DNA from: a virus
IMG/VR virus record: IMGVR_UViG_3300010885_006384
Coordinates: 1 to 36,632 of that record
Length of the DNA: 36,632 nt
Strand: one strand, 5' to 3'
The translations under genes and the position numbers were made by a program. A model generated the notes under the pieces. The model was given only the letters and a program-made list of their open reading frames with translations, was not told the origin of the DNA and searched no databases. Positions 1 through 9,383 of this stretch are shown here, piece after piece. Positions within the stretch are counted from its first letter, which is position 1, and every line of letters begins with the position of its first letter.

Positions 1-1
1 C

Positions 2-1783
2 CCAACTTCGCAACAACAAGACAAACTTAATGCGTTTAAACAAACAGACCCACAAGCATATTACAACGCTGTGCTTAGTCAAAAAGCAAAAGAAATAGGC
101 TGGGATGCTGGGCAAAATAAAACCAACCAAGACAATAACGCACAATTTCAAAATTTAGCTCGAGAAGCTATGGCTGCTGGTTTGTCTAGTAATGATATAA
201 ATAATATATTTAATAGTAATTATCAAACTACAGCAAAGATGAGTGCTGAAAGGGCTGTTAAAGATGGATTAAATATTGGATCAATTATAGCTGCCGTTGT
301 AGTTGCTGTTGTTGCGCCTGAATTAGCTCCCGCCATTGGAGCTTCATTAGGATTAACTGGTGCTGCTGCAACCGCTGCTGGTACTGCTGCCATTGGAGCT
401 GGATCTGCTGCTATAGTTACCGCTGCTAACGGTGGAACACCAACTCAAATTGCTGATGCAGCTTTAATTGGAGGCGCTACTGGTGCTGTAGGCGGTGTTG
501 CTGCTCCTGTAGCTAGTGAAATATCTAGTGTTGTAGGAGCTGATGCAGCAAGTATTATTGCTAACGCAGCAACGGGTGCAACAAGATCAGCCATAAGCGG
601 TAACGATCCTATAGCTGGAGCTGCTACAGGCGCTGTTGGTACTGCTATTGCAGAAACAGGCGTTCCTTCACCGATTGCTGCTGCTGGCGCAGGTGCATTG
701 TCTGGTGCATTGACTAATAAAGATCCTCTCGCATCTGCAATTGCTTCTGGTGTAACAAATTTAGTTTCAACCAGCGGAACAAGCCCTGATGCGACTATAA
801 ATCCCGCCACTGGAGAGGCTTATACAGGTAGCGATCAAAGCGCGACGATTAGTCCTACTTTGGAAACACCCAACCCAACAACTGCTGTAGTGATGGCAGT
901 TGATCCTGTAAATCAAACTGCTGCGGTAATGGATTCAACGGGGAATGTTTTACAAGTGACGGCAACACCAGATATACAACCAGGATCAACTGTATCTGTT
1001 GACCCTAGTACAAATGTAGCCACAGTCACGCAACCCGCAGATGTAACACAACCTGCTGCCGAACCTACTGCTGGAGTAACTACACAATTTTTGCCCGAAG
1101 GAAGTCAAGTTCTAACTGATGTTGGAGGAGGAACTACTACACCTTTTGTTCCTGCCGAAATTACACCAGAAAATGAACCTATTGAACCTGCGTCTATAGA
1201 ACCTGATGCTGAAACAACTCCTACACCTGTTGAGCAAAATATCTTAGATCTTATTGCAAAGGATCAACCAGCAACTGTAACTTCTGCTCCTGTTGAACAA
1301 CCATTGCCTGTAACCTCAGAACCTGTAGAGCAACCTGCTCCTGTTGAGCAACTAGCAACTCCAGAAGCACCAATTGCTGTACCTACACCTGTTGAGCAAC
1401 CAACACCCATAGAACAACCTGCTCCTGTAGATCAATTAGCGCCTGTTGAACAACCTGCTCCAATATCTCCAGTAATATCACCTATTCAAGAGCCAGAGCC
1501 TGTTGAATCTGCTGTAATACCTCCAGATCAATCTACAGAAACGCCAACAGATACAACCGAATCTACCTATACACCATCACCAAAAACCTTCACAATAGGT
1601 GGTATCACACCTAGCACTAGTAGTGTTTTTTCTACTAGAGATCCTTTGGCATCGGCATTATTAGGTAGTCAAGGACCAGCCGTTAATCCAACTCAAGCTG
1701 CTGGAGAACCAAATATGCTAGGTGACGGAAAACGAAAAAATGTATGGAATTTGGAATCATTAAGAGGAGCGTTAGGAATATAA
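2..1783 (+). CDS. Probable internal/ejection virion protein, 5' end cut by window edge
   Basis: The frame is open from base 2, so the first in-window start (GTG at 71) is probably not the true start. The encoded protein has three zones. The first is a hydrophilic Gln/Asn-rich N-terminal part. The second is a long Ala/Gly-rich hydrophobic stretch (about nt 275-780) with repeated small-residue patterns such as GAATGAVG, which could enter or cross a membrane. The third is a Pro/Val/Glu/Gln low-complexity tract (about nt 1220-1510) with repeated PVEQP units. It is followed at once by further structural-looking genes. A role as an ejected internal protein is inferred from composition and position; no catalytic motif is seen. 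If the contig is circular, this is the 3' part of the gene that begins at 36345, giving a protein of about 685 residues. Confidence 0.75.
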   Translation, partial: PTSQQQDKLNAFKQTDPQAYYNAVLSQKAKEIGWDAGQNKTNQDNNAQFQNLAREAMAAGLSSNDINNIFNSNYQTTAKMSAERAVKDGLNIGSIIAAVVVAVVAPELAPAIGASLGLTGAAATAAGTAAIGAGSAAIVTAANGGTPTQIADAALIGGATGAVGGVAAPVASEISSVVGADAASIIANAATGATRSAISGNDPIAGAATGAVGTAIAETGVPSPIAAAGAGALSGALTNKDPLASAIASGVTNLVSTSGTSPDATINPATGEAYTGSDQSATISPTLETPNPTTAVVMAVDPVNQTAAVMDSTGNVLQVTATPDIQPGSTVSVDPSTNVATVTQPADVTQPAAEPTAGVTTQFLPEGSQVLTDVGGGTTTPFVPAEITPENEPIEPASIEPDAETTPTPVEQNILDLIAKDQPATVTSAPVEQPLPVTSEPVEQPAPVEQLATPEAPIAVPTPVEQPTPIEQPAPVDQLAPVEQPAPISPVISPIQEPEPVESAVIPPDQSTETPTDTTESTYTPSPKTFTIGGITPSTSSVFSTRDPLASALLGSQGPAVNPTQAAGEPNMLGDGKRKNVWNLESLRGALGI

Positions 1784-1784
1784 C

Positions 1785-2822
1785 ATGGCAAATATCAATG
1801 AAGCTCTAGGTACAGATTTAGCAGCTATTGCTAAATTATTACGATCTAAAGGTCGTGGTAAAGACACAGTTCTCGCTCACATTACTCCTAAAGAAGCTGC
1901 GCTCCTAAAGCGTAGAGGTGGTTCTGGCACAACAAATCCGGATACGGGTTTGCCTGAATTTGAAGATAGTTTTGACGCTGGCAGCATGGATATTGGTTTT
2001 GGTCCTGGTCAATATACACCTCAAACAAGTCCAGCAGAGATTCAAGGCTCTACATTTACACCGCAAGAAAATGCAATGTATGGGTATTCTGATCCATCTG
2101 TTGCATCACAAGCCCCTGTTCCTAGTTATGATCCTATGCAAGCTGGTCAAGAAGGATTTGCTTATTCAGGAGCGCCAGGTCAACAAATATCCCCAACACA
2201 AACTGCTTATACCCCAGATATGAAAGGTATGAGTGGCGCAGATATTTTAGCTTTGCAACAAGGAAATTATCCAATTACCCCTGCTGGCGCACCTGGTGCA
2301 ACTGGGGGCGGTGGCGGACCTAAACCAGAATCAGCTATCAGTTCTTTGGTTAATCCAAAAACATTAGCTATGCTTGGTTTAACAGGCGCTTTAGGTGCTT
2401 ATGGCGCAAATGTAGCCCGTAAAGCGGGAACTCAAACACAAGCTGCTACTGCCGAACAAAAAGCCATTGCACAACCTTATCAACAACAAGGTCAACAATT
2501 AGTTACTCAAGCGCAACAAGGATCTTTGACTCCTGCAAGCCAACAAGCATTAGATGCTGCAAAAGCCCAAATAAACCAACAAACAGCAAACAGAGGTGGA
2601 GTTGGGGCGCAACAATCAGCTAATCAAATAGCCGCTATCTATCAAACTTTGTTAGATAATCAATATAAATACGGTTTGCAAATCATGCAAATTGGTGACA
2701 ACATTAGTATTGGCGCTATTAGATCTGGTTTGCAATTAGACCGACAGCTACAGCAATCTACTAACAATTTCTATAGTCAATTGGCAAGCATTGTTGGCGG
2801 TCAACCAATAAGGGTAGCATAA
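1785..2822 (+). CDS. Probable internal virion protein, Gln/Gly-rich
   Basis: The 345-residue product starts one base after the preceding stop codon, and its own stop overlaps the next start (TAATG). The N-terminal 45 residues are helical and basic. Residues 50-180 are Pro/Gly/Gln/Tyr-rich and look disordered, with a Gly run near 172-177. Residues 191-210 form a hydrophobic segment (LAMLGLTGALGAYGANV). Residues 215-285 are a Gln/Ala-rich helix. Combining a disordered region, one hydrophobic helix and a Gln-rich helix is common in proteins ejected by short-tailed phages. I do not recognise a named family; the role rests on composition and operon position. Confidence 0.75.
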   Translation: MANINEALGTDLAAIAKLLRSKGRGKDTVLAHITPKEAALLKRRGGSGTTNPDTGLPEFEDSFDAGSMDIGFGPGQYTPQTSPAEIQGSTFTPQENAMYGYSDPSVASQAPVPSYDPMQAGQEGFAYSGAPGQQISPTQTAYTPDMKGMSGADILALQQGNYPITPAGAPGATGGGGGPKPESAISSLVNPKTLAMLGLTGALGAYGANVARKAGTQTQAATAEQKAIAQPYQQQGQQLVTQAQQGSLTPASQQALDAAKAQINQQTANRGGVGAQQSANQIAAIYQTLLDNQYKYGLQIMQIGDNISIGAIRSGLQLDRQLQQSTNNFYSQLASIVGGQPIRVA

Positions 2823-4129
2823 TGGCTGAAACAAATAATGAAAATTTAGCTCAAGCCGTTAGCACGGATTTAAAGCAATTTCCTTTTTTAAAAGAGGAAA
2901 AAGCAGCAAAAGAAAAGGCTGTTGAATCCAAAATTAAAGCTGAATCTGCTAAAGAAGGCGAAGTTCTTAAGCAAAAAGGACAAGCGTTAGAAAAAATTGG
3001 CTCTGAAGATAAGGCTGAATACGAAGAAACCATGAGCTTGATGCAACCTGCTCCTGAGTTTAAGCCTACCCAAGATAACATGATGGACATTGGTGGCTTG
3101 TTTAGTTTAGTAGCTACTATGGGAGTTGCTTTAGGTGGCAGTGGAAAACTATCATCCTTAAACGCTTTAAACGCTATGGGCGGTATGCTCAAAGGTTATC
3201 AAGCAGGTCGTAAAGATTTGTTTACTAAAGAACAAGCCATTTTTGACAAAGAAACTGCTCGTATTAAAGATGTCAATGACCGTTTAATTAAAAATTTAGA
3301 TCAATACCAAAAGTTAAGAGTTACTGACAAAGAAGCTGCTTTGATTAAAGCACAAGAGATTGCCACTACTAACCCTGGTGTTATTGCTCAATTAGTTCAA
3401 TCAGGTCGTGATGACGTAGCTGCTGAAATTGCCAAGCGCAACAGCGATATGCTGATAAAAATGAAAGAATTGGCTACTAAAAATGCTATGAGTGGAAAAG
3501 GTGGTGGCTCAAAATCAGCTATCAATGAACGCTTCCAAAACACGGTTATCCGTTCCGCAAACGAAACATTACGTTCATTAGAGCTAATGGAAAACATTGG
3601 AATTGACATTGGAAAAGGTGGTTTAGGTGGTGTTGTCGGAAAAGGAACTCTTGCATCTGAAGCTATTGCCAACCTTACTAGAACTATGACAAGTCAAGAT
3701 CAATTACGGTATAACGCTGCTGCTGGTGGTATGGCTCTTGAATTGGCTTATGTAATGAATGGTGGATATAAACCAAACGAAACGCAAATTACCGAACTTA
3801 AAAACCTTTATTTAGCAACTCCACAAGATAGTTATGAAACTGCTGCATTTAAGTTTGCAGATGTGGTTGCTAAGTTAAAAGCTGCTTTAGATGTTGCTCC
3901 AGCCTATACAGATCAACAAAAACAAAGTAATCAAATGCTTTTGGAAAAAGTTAATAAATACGCCACACCAGAAGAAATCTTGCAAAAGATTAGTGGTCAA
4001 CCACTTCAAACAGATCCGTATTTAAGAACTGGAGAAAAACCAAAGCCAACTCAAGAAGATATTGACTACGCAAAAGCACATCCTGAAGTTAGACAAAAAT
4101 TCATTGATCGTTTTGGAGTAGAACCATAA
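2822..4129 (+). CDS. Probable internal virion protein with coiled coil
   Basis: The 435-residue product is translationally coupled to both neighbours by TAATG overlaps. Residues 20-70 are Lys/Glu/Ala-rich and predicted coiled coil. Residues 88-125 form a hydrophobic Gly/Met/Leu-rich segment. Residues 130-220 are again charged helix, followed by a Gly/Ser linker (GKGGGSKSA) and a mixed C-terminal domain. No enzyme motif is visible. The layout (coiled coil, hydrophobic helix pair, long helix) fits an ejection or tail-lumen protein, which is inference from architecture and from the run of similar genes around it. Confidence 0.75.
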   Translation: MAETNNENLAQAVSTDLKQFPFLKEEKAAKEKAVESKIKAESAKEGEVLKQKGQALEKIGSEDKAEYEETMSLMQPAPEFKPTQDNMMDIGGLFSLVATMGVALGGSGKLSSLNALNAMGGMLKGYQAGRKDLFTKEQAIFDKETARIKDVNDRLIKNLDQYQKLRVTDKEAALIKAQEIATTNPGVIAQLVQSGRDDVAAEIAKRNSDMLIKMKELATKNAMSGKGGGSKSAINERFQNTVIRSANETLRSLELMENIGIDIGKGGLGGVVGKGTLASEAIANLTRTMTSQDQLRYNAAAGGMALELAYVMNGGYKPNETQITELKNLYLATPQDSYETAAFKFADVVAKLKAALDVAPAYTDQQKQSNQMLLEKVNKYATPEEILQKISGQPLQTDPYLRTGEKPKPTQEDIDYAKAHPEVRQKFIDRFGVEP

Positions 4130-5484
4130 TGGCTAATACACCTGATTGGGCATCAGAATCCCCTAAATCTACTACCGCTGAACCAGCCCCTGATTGGGCT
4201 ACATCTCGACCTGGACAATCTATTGCTAAACGTCCTGGTGACCCATCTTTTCCACAACAAATGTACGGCATGGCTTACGGTGCGGGAACAGAACTATTGG
4301 GCGCACCTGGAGAGATTGAAGAATTTTTTACTACTAGCGGTAAAGGTGAAAAATTAGGTGGAAAAGGTCAAGCGTTTCCTACTGCTGCTGAAATTCGTAA
4401 GGGAACAAGCGAAACATTCAAGCCAGCAAAAGGCACAGAAGCAATGCAGACAGTTGGTCAAGTTGGCGCTGATATTGGCATGGCAGTTCCAGCTATGTAT
4501 CGTGGCGTAGGAAAGTTAGTTGGAGGCACAACAAAAGAAGGCGAAAGAATTGCTGGAGTTGCCGAAAAGATGGGTTTTAAGCTATCACCATCTCAAGTTC
4601 GTGCTGAATCACCTGTAGCTGAAAAAGGCGCTGCTTTTTATTCTAAAGAAAATCAAGTTCTTGCTAATAGGCTTGCATCCAAAGGCACTGGAGTGCAAAC
4701 GGATGAGGTAACTGGAAAATTCATTGAAAAAAGAATTAAAGATTTAGGCAAAGAATTTGATAAGGTTTATAAAGGCAAAGAATTTAAAATTGATGCCTCA
4801 GTAGCACCAACAATTCAAAATATTCTTGCAAGAGAGCAAGATTTGGGGTTTGCTGGAGTACCTGCCGTTAAGGGTGCAGCTCAATCTATTTTAGACAATA
4901 TTGCTACTGGCAAAGTAAAGGGCGATGATGTTCAACGCTTGAGAAATGCCCTTACACAATCAGCTAGATCTGCTGGAAGTCGTGGAAAAGCTCATGAAAT
5001 ATATGAGTTGGTGGATGTGCTAGATAGGGCAGTAGAAAACTCTAATCCTGCCATGAAAGCTACTTTAGAGCGTATTCGCCCTCAATATCGCAATACCGTG
5101 ATTCTTGAAGATTTATACAATTCAGGCGGAATTAAGCATGGAAATGTCAGTTTAGAGCGTCTTGGTGGAGTTGTAGGCGATAAAAATACTTTACGCAGAA
5201 ATCCATCTGATATTGATACTCTTGGTGAAATTGGGCGTGAATTAGGATTAAGAGCAAGGTGGGAATCTGCTGGTGGAGATATTCCTGAATTAGTTGAAAA
5301 AACCACTAGAACTCACGGTCCTTTATCCACAGCCATTCGTAGTCTTGCCACGCCATTACGAACACGTTATGCTCGTGCAGCTCAAAGATCTGCTCAAAGA
5401 GGAAGCACACCACAAAAATTAGGCGAGGCTCTAGGCACTGTGCCAGCTATTGAAGAAATTATTGGACCTAAAGAAAAAAGATGA
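4129..5484 (+). CDS. Probable internal virion protein
   Basis: The 451-residue product starts at a TAATG overlap and ends four bases into the next gene. The N-terminus has two near-repeats, TPDWASESP and APDWATSRP. A Gly-rich amphipathic segment lies near residues 50-65 (GAGTELLGAPGEIEEF) and a hydrophobic one near 108-130. The C-terminal half is charged and helical, with many Arg residues. It is the last of four consecutive large, low-homology structural genes. I would expect it in the virion interior, but no catalytic or fold-defining motif supports a precise role. Confidence 0.75.
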   Translation: MANTPDWASESPKSTTAEPAPDWATSRPGQSIAKRPGDPSFPQQMYGMAYGAGTELLGAPGEIEEFFTTSGKGEKLGGKGQAFPTAAEIRKGTSETFKPAKGTEAMQTVGQVGADIGMAVPAMYRGVGKLVGGTTKEGERIAGVAEKMGFKLSPSQVRAESPVAEKGAAFYSKENQVLANRLASKGTGVQTDEVTGKFIEKRIKDLGKEFDKVYKGKEFKIDASVAPTIQNILAREQDLGFAGVPAVKGAAQSILDNIATGKVKGDDVQRLRNALTQSARSAGSRGKAHEIYELVDVLDRAVENSNPAMKATLERIRPQYRNTVILEDLYNSGGIKHGNVSLERLGGVVGDKNTLRRNPSDIDTLGEIGRELGLRARWESAGGDIPELVEKTTRTHGPLSTAIRSLATPLRTRYARAAQRSAQRGSTPQKLGEALGTVPAIEEIIGPKEKR

Positions 5485-5687
5485 ATAAAAAGCAAAAAGG
5501 ATTAAACCCCGATCTTGAAGATGCTGTAGCCAAGCTATTGCGTGAAGTGATGGCTGACGAACAGTCTTCCTTAACTGATAAATGCAAAGTTATTGACCGT
5601 ATGGTGAATATTGAAAAACTGAAGCAAAAGATTAGTGATGATGAGTGGGGTAGCGGATTTATTGCAGTAGATGATGATGAGGGTTAA
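5481..5687 (+). CDS. Small acidic phage protein; small-terminase role possible but unproven
   Basis: The 68-residue protein starts inside the end of the preceding gene (ATGA-type overlap). Its motif NPDLEDAVAKLLREVM is followed by a helical region and an acidic tail (DDDEG). The composition suggests an all-helical protein. Small proteins of this look sit next to holin genes in short-tailed phages. A small terminase subunit is one option, because no other candidate lies directly beside TerL except the helix-turn-helix protein at 23781. The evidence does not decide between them, so no function is assigned. Confidence 0.7.
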   Translation: MNKKQKGLNPDLEDAVAKLLREVMADEQSSLTDKCKVIDRMVNIEKLKQKISDDEWGSGFIAVDDDEG

Positions 5688-5705
5688 ACTATGTTTTTGT
5701 TTAAC
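5683..5705 (+). other. Small RNA hairpin before the holin-like gene
   Basis: GTTAAAC (5683-5689) and GTTTAAC (5699-5705) are a perfect 7-bp inverted repeat with a 9-base T-rich loop. It overlaps the stop of the upstream gene and lies just before the AAGGGGATA leader of the holin-like gene. It could slow translation or protect an RNA end. It lacks the GC-rich stem and trailing T run of a standard terminator. Confidence 0.3.
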
Positions 5706-5721
5706 TTTAAGGGGATATTAA

Positions 5722-5940
5722 ATGGAAGCTGTAGCACTTGTTCGTCTAGCGTTAGGAATCATCTCAGACCGTTTATTGGTGATATTGTCACTCGGTCTGT
5801 CGTTTGGTCTGGCGTGTTGGGCAATGTACGACCCACGTTGGGAAAGGCTTGCAACAATGGCTTTTTTCAGCATTTTCAGTTATCTTGTCATTAACACTAA
5901 GGACAGACTGAAAGCGAAAACTGAACTTAACACTGAATAG
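5722..5940 (+). CDS. Holin-like small membrane protein
   Basis: The 72-residue protein has two predicted membrane helices at about residues 17-36 and 42-57. A short loop (YDPRWER) separates them and the C-terminal tail is charged (DRLKAKTELN). Size and two-helix topology match class II-like holins, which open or depolarise the inner membrane for lysis. Upstream is AAGGGG with seven bases before ATG, which fixes this start. It lies 3 kb before the endolysin, separated by the large tail protein, as in phages whose lysis genes are dispersed. The assignment rests on topology and position, as holins share little sequence. Confidence 0.6.
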   Translation: MEAVALVRLALGIISDRLLVILSLGLSFGLACWAMYDPRWERLATMAFFSIFSYLVINTKDRLKAKTELNTE

Positions 5941-5948
5941 GAACTGAT

Positions 5949-8540
5949 ATGCCAGATAGCATGATTGTAGTACCCCAACCAGCACAAACTGATCCCGTTG
6001 GTAAATATAGGGTTTCAACTCCCCAGTCATTGATTGACACTGACTTTGAATATGGTCAACAATCTACTAAATGGGAGCAATTGGCGTTAGAAAACAACCG
6101 TCAATCATGTTACTACTTTACCAACAACCCATTAAACATTGGATCTATTACTGGTAACGGAACAACAACTATAGTCGTTCAATCCAATTCAAACATTGGC
6201 GCTAACAAACCAATATTTTTGGAAGAAACGCTAGACCCTAATGCTAACGGGTGGTTTTATACGCAATCATCTAATGCTACGGCAATTATTGTTCAAACAA
6301 CTAGTAACACAGCTAGTGGTGCTTTATATAATCCTACCGCTACCTATGGCTATCAAGGTTTTTTCTATACCAACGCAGGTATTCCAGTAACAGCAAGTAG
6401 CTCCACTGCCATCATTCTTACTGGTAGTTTAATTGTAGTAAACACTACATACGCTCACGGTTTGTCTGCTGGTTCTTTGGTTTACATTGTTAATACAACT
6501 GGTGTTGCGGGATTAAATAACGCTTGGGTAGTTTCTGCTGTTCAATCTGCAAATCAATTTCAAATTGCCTCTACATTAACAGGTACAGCTACAACTGGTA
6601 CGGCTCAAGGTACAGTTTATGCAAGACCATCAGGATACGTTGAAACCCGTGCTTTTAACGGTTCTGTAAACTTTACTGCGGGTTCTGCTGTGCCAAATCA
6701 GCAAATGATCCGTCAAACAAGACGTTATTTCCGCTATCAATCTGGTAAAGGTATTCAGTTTTCAACTGGTTCTGTATTAAAACCAAGATTATTGACGAGT
6801 AACGTCACTGCTAGTGGATCAGTCATTACTGTGGTAACTCGTACTCCACATAACTTGACCACCAATGCAACTATTCAAGTAACTGGCGCAACAGCTAATA
6901 CTTACAATGGTATTTTTAAAATTCAAAGTATTCCTAATGCCAATACCATTACTTATAACACTGTTAATAACGTCACCCCTACAAGCAGCGTAGCGGTAAC
7001 GTCAACTGGTTTCCCACCAAACGTGTACCCTTATGGCTGGTATGGATCAAGCAACAAAATTGGCTTTTTTGATAATCAAAACGGTATGTTTTTCCAATTT
7101 GATGGTCAAACTTTGTATGCCGTTTATAGAAATAGCACCAACCAATTAGGCGGTGTTGTTGCTGCAAGCCAAGGTAACGCTACTGTTACTGGTACAGGTA
7201 CGTCATTTACAAGCCAGATCAACATAGGTGATTTTATTGTTATTCGTGGTCAATCTTATCGTGTTACCAATATTTTTAGTGACACCAGTATGAATATTGC
7301 CCCTGAATACATGGGTGCATCCGTTACACAAGCGCTAATTTCAAAAACAGTTGATTTAAAGATACCTAACTCACAATGGCTAGATCCTTGTGACGGCACA
7401 GGTCCTTCTGGATACAACATTGACCTAACCAAAAACCAAATGTGGTTTATTGATTACTCTTGGTATGGTGCTGGTGTCATTCGTTGGGGATTAAGAACCA
7501 CTAACGGCACGATCAATTACGTTTATGCCTTACAAAGCAATAACGTGCAATCTGGTGCTTATCTTCGCTCTGGTAACTTACCAAGTCGTTATGAATCTAA
7601 CGGTCAAGGTCCAATAACTACCCTTTATTCAAATATTACTAACGTAGCAAACGTCATTCCAGTAGTAAGTTCTTCTGGTTTTAGTCCTTTAGGAGGCACA
7701 GTAAAAATTACTGGATCTGCTGTAAATGCTGCTATCGAATACGCAAACTACACAGGTATTATTGCTAACTCAGCCTCAGGATTAGGCTACGATCAGTTAA
7801 CTGGTGTGACTAGAGGTGTCACAGGTGGAGCTGCTGCAACCGCATTTACTGCTGCAACTCCTGCAACTAATGCAACCCCACCAGTATCAGTAGAGTATTC
7901 TCCTCCTGATTCTGTAGCAGTAATTTCACACTGGGGTTCATCTGTTGTAATGGATGGTGGATTTTCTAATGACGTATCACTGATCTTTAACTACGGAACT
8001 ACTGCTAACGTGACAGTTGCCAATGGTGGCGTTGTTCCTATTCTTGCCATTCGTGTAGCTCCTAGCGTAGATAACGGCACAGTTGGAACTCTTGGCAATA
8101 AAGAGGTTATCAACCGTTTACAGTTGCAATTACGTGAATTAGGTGTTGTAACATCTGGTGCGTTCTTAATTCAATTGATTTTGAATGGTCAGGCAACTAG
8201 CTTTAGCGGTACTTTTGCTTCACCAACACAAAACAACACTTACACATCATCTATTTGTCAGGTGGCTGCAAACTCTAATGCTTCTGCAACCATTACTGGT
8301 GGTGAATCAATTGGAGCTGCGTTTACTAATAGCACTGGACAAACAACCCTTGATTTAACATCTATTGCAGGTATTGGTAATGCCATTTTGGGTGGTGGAC
8401 TAAACAATAACGTTCCATCTGCAACTAATGCAGGTCAATTTCCAGATGGTCCAGATATTTTGTATGTAGTGGCAAATAACGTAAGTGGTGGTAACGCAAC
8501 CATTATTGCCCGTTTAAGCTGGCAAGAATCTCAAGCATAA
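5949..8540 (+). CDS. Large tail/virion surface protein with beta-rich repeats
   Basis: The 863-residue protein is rich in Thr/Asn/Gly/Val. After an N-terminal motif (PQPAQTDPVGKYRVSTPQSL, residues 9-28) come two similar beta-type modules at about 165-210 (THAHGL-like, here TYAHGLSAGSLVYI) and 297-340 (TPHNLTTNATIQVTG...YNGIF). A related module lies at about 405-455 (GNATVTGTGTSF...IGDFIVIRG). The C-terminal 250 residues are another beta-rich domain. I recognise the N-terminal motif as typical of structural proteins in marine and freshwater short-tailed phages. The inserted modules suggest an exposed, receptor- or glycan-contacting tail component. The exact particle location is unknown. Confidence 0.8.
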   Translation: MPDSMIVVPQPAQTDPVGKYRVSTPQSLIDTDFEYGQQSTKWEQLALENNRQSCYYFTNNPLNIGSITGNGTTTIVVQSNSNIGANKPIFLEETLDPNANGWFYTQSSNATAIIVQTTSNTASGALYNPTATYGYQGFFYTNAGIPVTASSSTAIILTGSLIVVNTTYAHGLSAGSLVYIVNTTGVAGLNNAWVVSAVQSANQFQIASTLTGTATTGTAQGTVYARPSGYVETRAFNGSVNFTAGSAVPNQQMIRQTRRYFRYQSGKGIQFSTGSVLKPRLLTSNVTASGSVITVVTRTPHNLTTNATIQVTGATANTYNGIFKIQSIPNANTITYNTVNNVTPTSSVAVTSTGFPPNVYPYGWYGSSNKIGFFDNQNGMFFQFDGQTLYAVYRNSTNQLGGVVAASQGNATVTGTGTSFTSQINIGDFIVIRGQSYRVTNIFSDTSMNIAPEYMGASVTQALISKTVDLKIPNSQWLDPCDGTGPSGYNIDLTKNQMWFIDYSWYGAGVIRWGLRTTNGTINYVYALQSNNVQSGAYLRSGNLPSRYESNGQGPITTLYSNITNVANVIPVVSSSGFSPLGGTVKITGSAVNAAIEYANYTGIIANSASGLGYDQLTGVTRGVTGGAAATAFTAATPATNATPPVSVEYSPPDSVAVISHWGSSVVMDGGFSNDVSLIFNYGTTANVTVANGGVVPILAIRVAPSVDNGTVGTLGNKEVINRLQLQLRELGVVTSGAFLIQLILNGQATSFSGTFASPTQNNTYTSSICQVAANSNASATITGGESIGAAFTNSTGQTTLDLTSIAGIGNAILGGGLNNNVPSATNAGQFPDGPDILYVVANNVSGGNATIIARLSWQESQA

Positions 8541-8548
8541 GGAAAATC

Positions 8549-8764
8549 ATGAAAGACGAAAGCGGAAAAAAGAACAAGATGTTTACGGCTAAAGAATCAC
8601 AGCCTGTAAGAGTTGAAACTATTAGCGATACTTATGGTCATCATAAGCACTATCGTTTGGGAACAATGCCAGCGGGGGGTTTCCAATCTGTATGGCGTTT
8701 TGAAGATGACCAAGATACAAAAAACAGCTCAAGCTCGTTCCCAGGCGGAAAGAAGGTTTATTGA
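8549..8764 (+). CDS. Small hypothetical phage protein
   Basis: The 71-residue, polar, His- and Lys-containing protein starts eight bases after the tail protein, behind AAGGAAAATC. It has no membrane segment or signal peptide. It contains GTMPAGGFQSVWRF and ends in a Ser-rich basic tail. Its stop lies just before the next small gene. Its job is unknown; the context is the tail-to-lysis junction. Confidence 0.65.
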   Translation: MKDESGKKNKMFTAKESQPVRVETISDTYGHHKHYRLGTMPAGGFQSVWRFEDDQDTKNSSSSFPGGKKVY

Positions 8765-8765
8765 T

Positions 8766-8918
8766 ATGAAAGGCGATAAAAAAGTTGGTCTTGGTTTGAA
8801 AGCAATTGGTCAAACCATGAATCCAAAGCTAAAGCAAGGCGCTCCTGAAACTCTGCCTGTTGCTGCTGGTGTTAAATCAGCTCGTACAAGCCATAAAGCA
8901 GATTCTAAGAGCAAGTAA
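8766..8918 (+). CDS. Small basic hypothetical protein (50 aa)
   Basis: The ATG at 8766 follows GAAGG and lies one base after the previous stop codon, so I prefer it to a longer reading of the same frame that would overlap the upstream gene by about 150 bases. The product is Lys-rich (MKGDKKVGLGLKAIGQTMN at the start, SHKADSKSK at the end) with no hydrophobic segment. It may bind nucleic acid or be a minor virion component; neither is shown. The stop is immediately followed by the endolysin start. Confidence 0.55.
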   Translation: MKGDKKVGLGLKAIGQTMNPKLKQGAPETLPVAAGVKSARTSHKADSKSK

Positions 8919-9383
8919 TTGGACAGAAAGCCCGCTGCTGCTATTGTTGCAAGCGCAGCGGTGCTTGTTGGTGTGGCTGTACATGAAGGATATAAAAGCA
9001 CTGCCTATCAAGACGTAGGTGGTGTTTATACCGTAGGTTACGGTCAAGCAGACGGTGTTAAAAAGGGTGACGTTACCGATCCAGTCAGAGCTTTAGTAAA
9101 GCTAGAGCAAAGTTTGGATGAACACGCCAAGGGGATGGTGCAATGTATCAAAGTACCTGTATCTCAAGGAGAATACGATGCTTATTTGGACTTTACCTAT
9201 AATGTTGGGGTGTCTGCTTTTTGCCATTCAACCCTTAATAAAAAGCTCAATGACATGGATTATGCAGGGGCTTGCAAAGAGCTTTTAAAATGGGTTACTG
9301 CTGGTGGGAAACCACAACCAGGACTTGTTAAACGCAGACAAGAGGAATATGAAAAGTGTTCGGCTCAATCCAATACAAATTGA
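8919..9383 (+). CDS. SAR endolysin, GH24 lysozyme (muramidase)
   Basis: The 154-residue enzyme cleaves the glycan strands of peptidoglycan. The catalytic triad has the spacing of T4/P21 lysozymes: Glu23, Asp32 and Thr38 (HEGYKSTAYQD then YTVGYG). Residues 6-22 (AAAIVASAAVLVGVAVH) are a weakly hydrophobic, Ala/Gly-rich helix, as in signal-anchor-release endolysins that are exported by Sec, stay membrane-tethered and are released when the membrane is depolarised. The start is TTG at 8919, directly after the previous stop; the ribosome site is weak (GAGCAAG). The 3' end overlaps Rz by 28 bases. Cysteines are present but not near the active site. Confidence 0.92.
   Translation: MDRKPAAAIVASAAVLVGVAVHEGYKSTAYQDVGGVYTVGYGQADGVKKGDVTDPVRALVKLEQSLDEHAKGMVQCIKVPVSQGEYDAYLDFTYNVGVSAFCHSTLNKKLNDMDYAGACKELLKWVTAGGKPQPGLVKRRQEEYEKCSAQSNTN

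Noticed and set aside
445-810. Minus-strand ORF of 121 codons opposite the first gene
   Set aside because: Ala/Pro/Val-rich product mirrors the Ala/Gly-rich coding strand; a compositional shadow.
5691-5894. 67-codon ORF overlapping the holin-like gene in another frame
   Set aside because: It has no ribosome site. The 5722 frame has AAGGGG and two clear membrane helices, so this is a shadow.
8613-8918. Long form of the 8766 gene
   Set aside because: It would overlap the 8549 gene by about 150 bases and has no ribosome site; the ATG at 8766 follows GAAGG and the previous stop.
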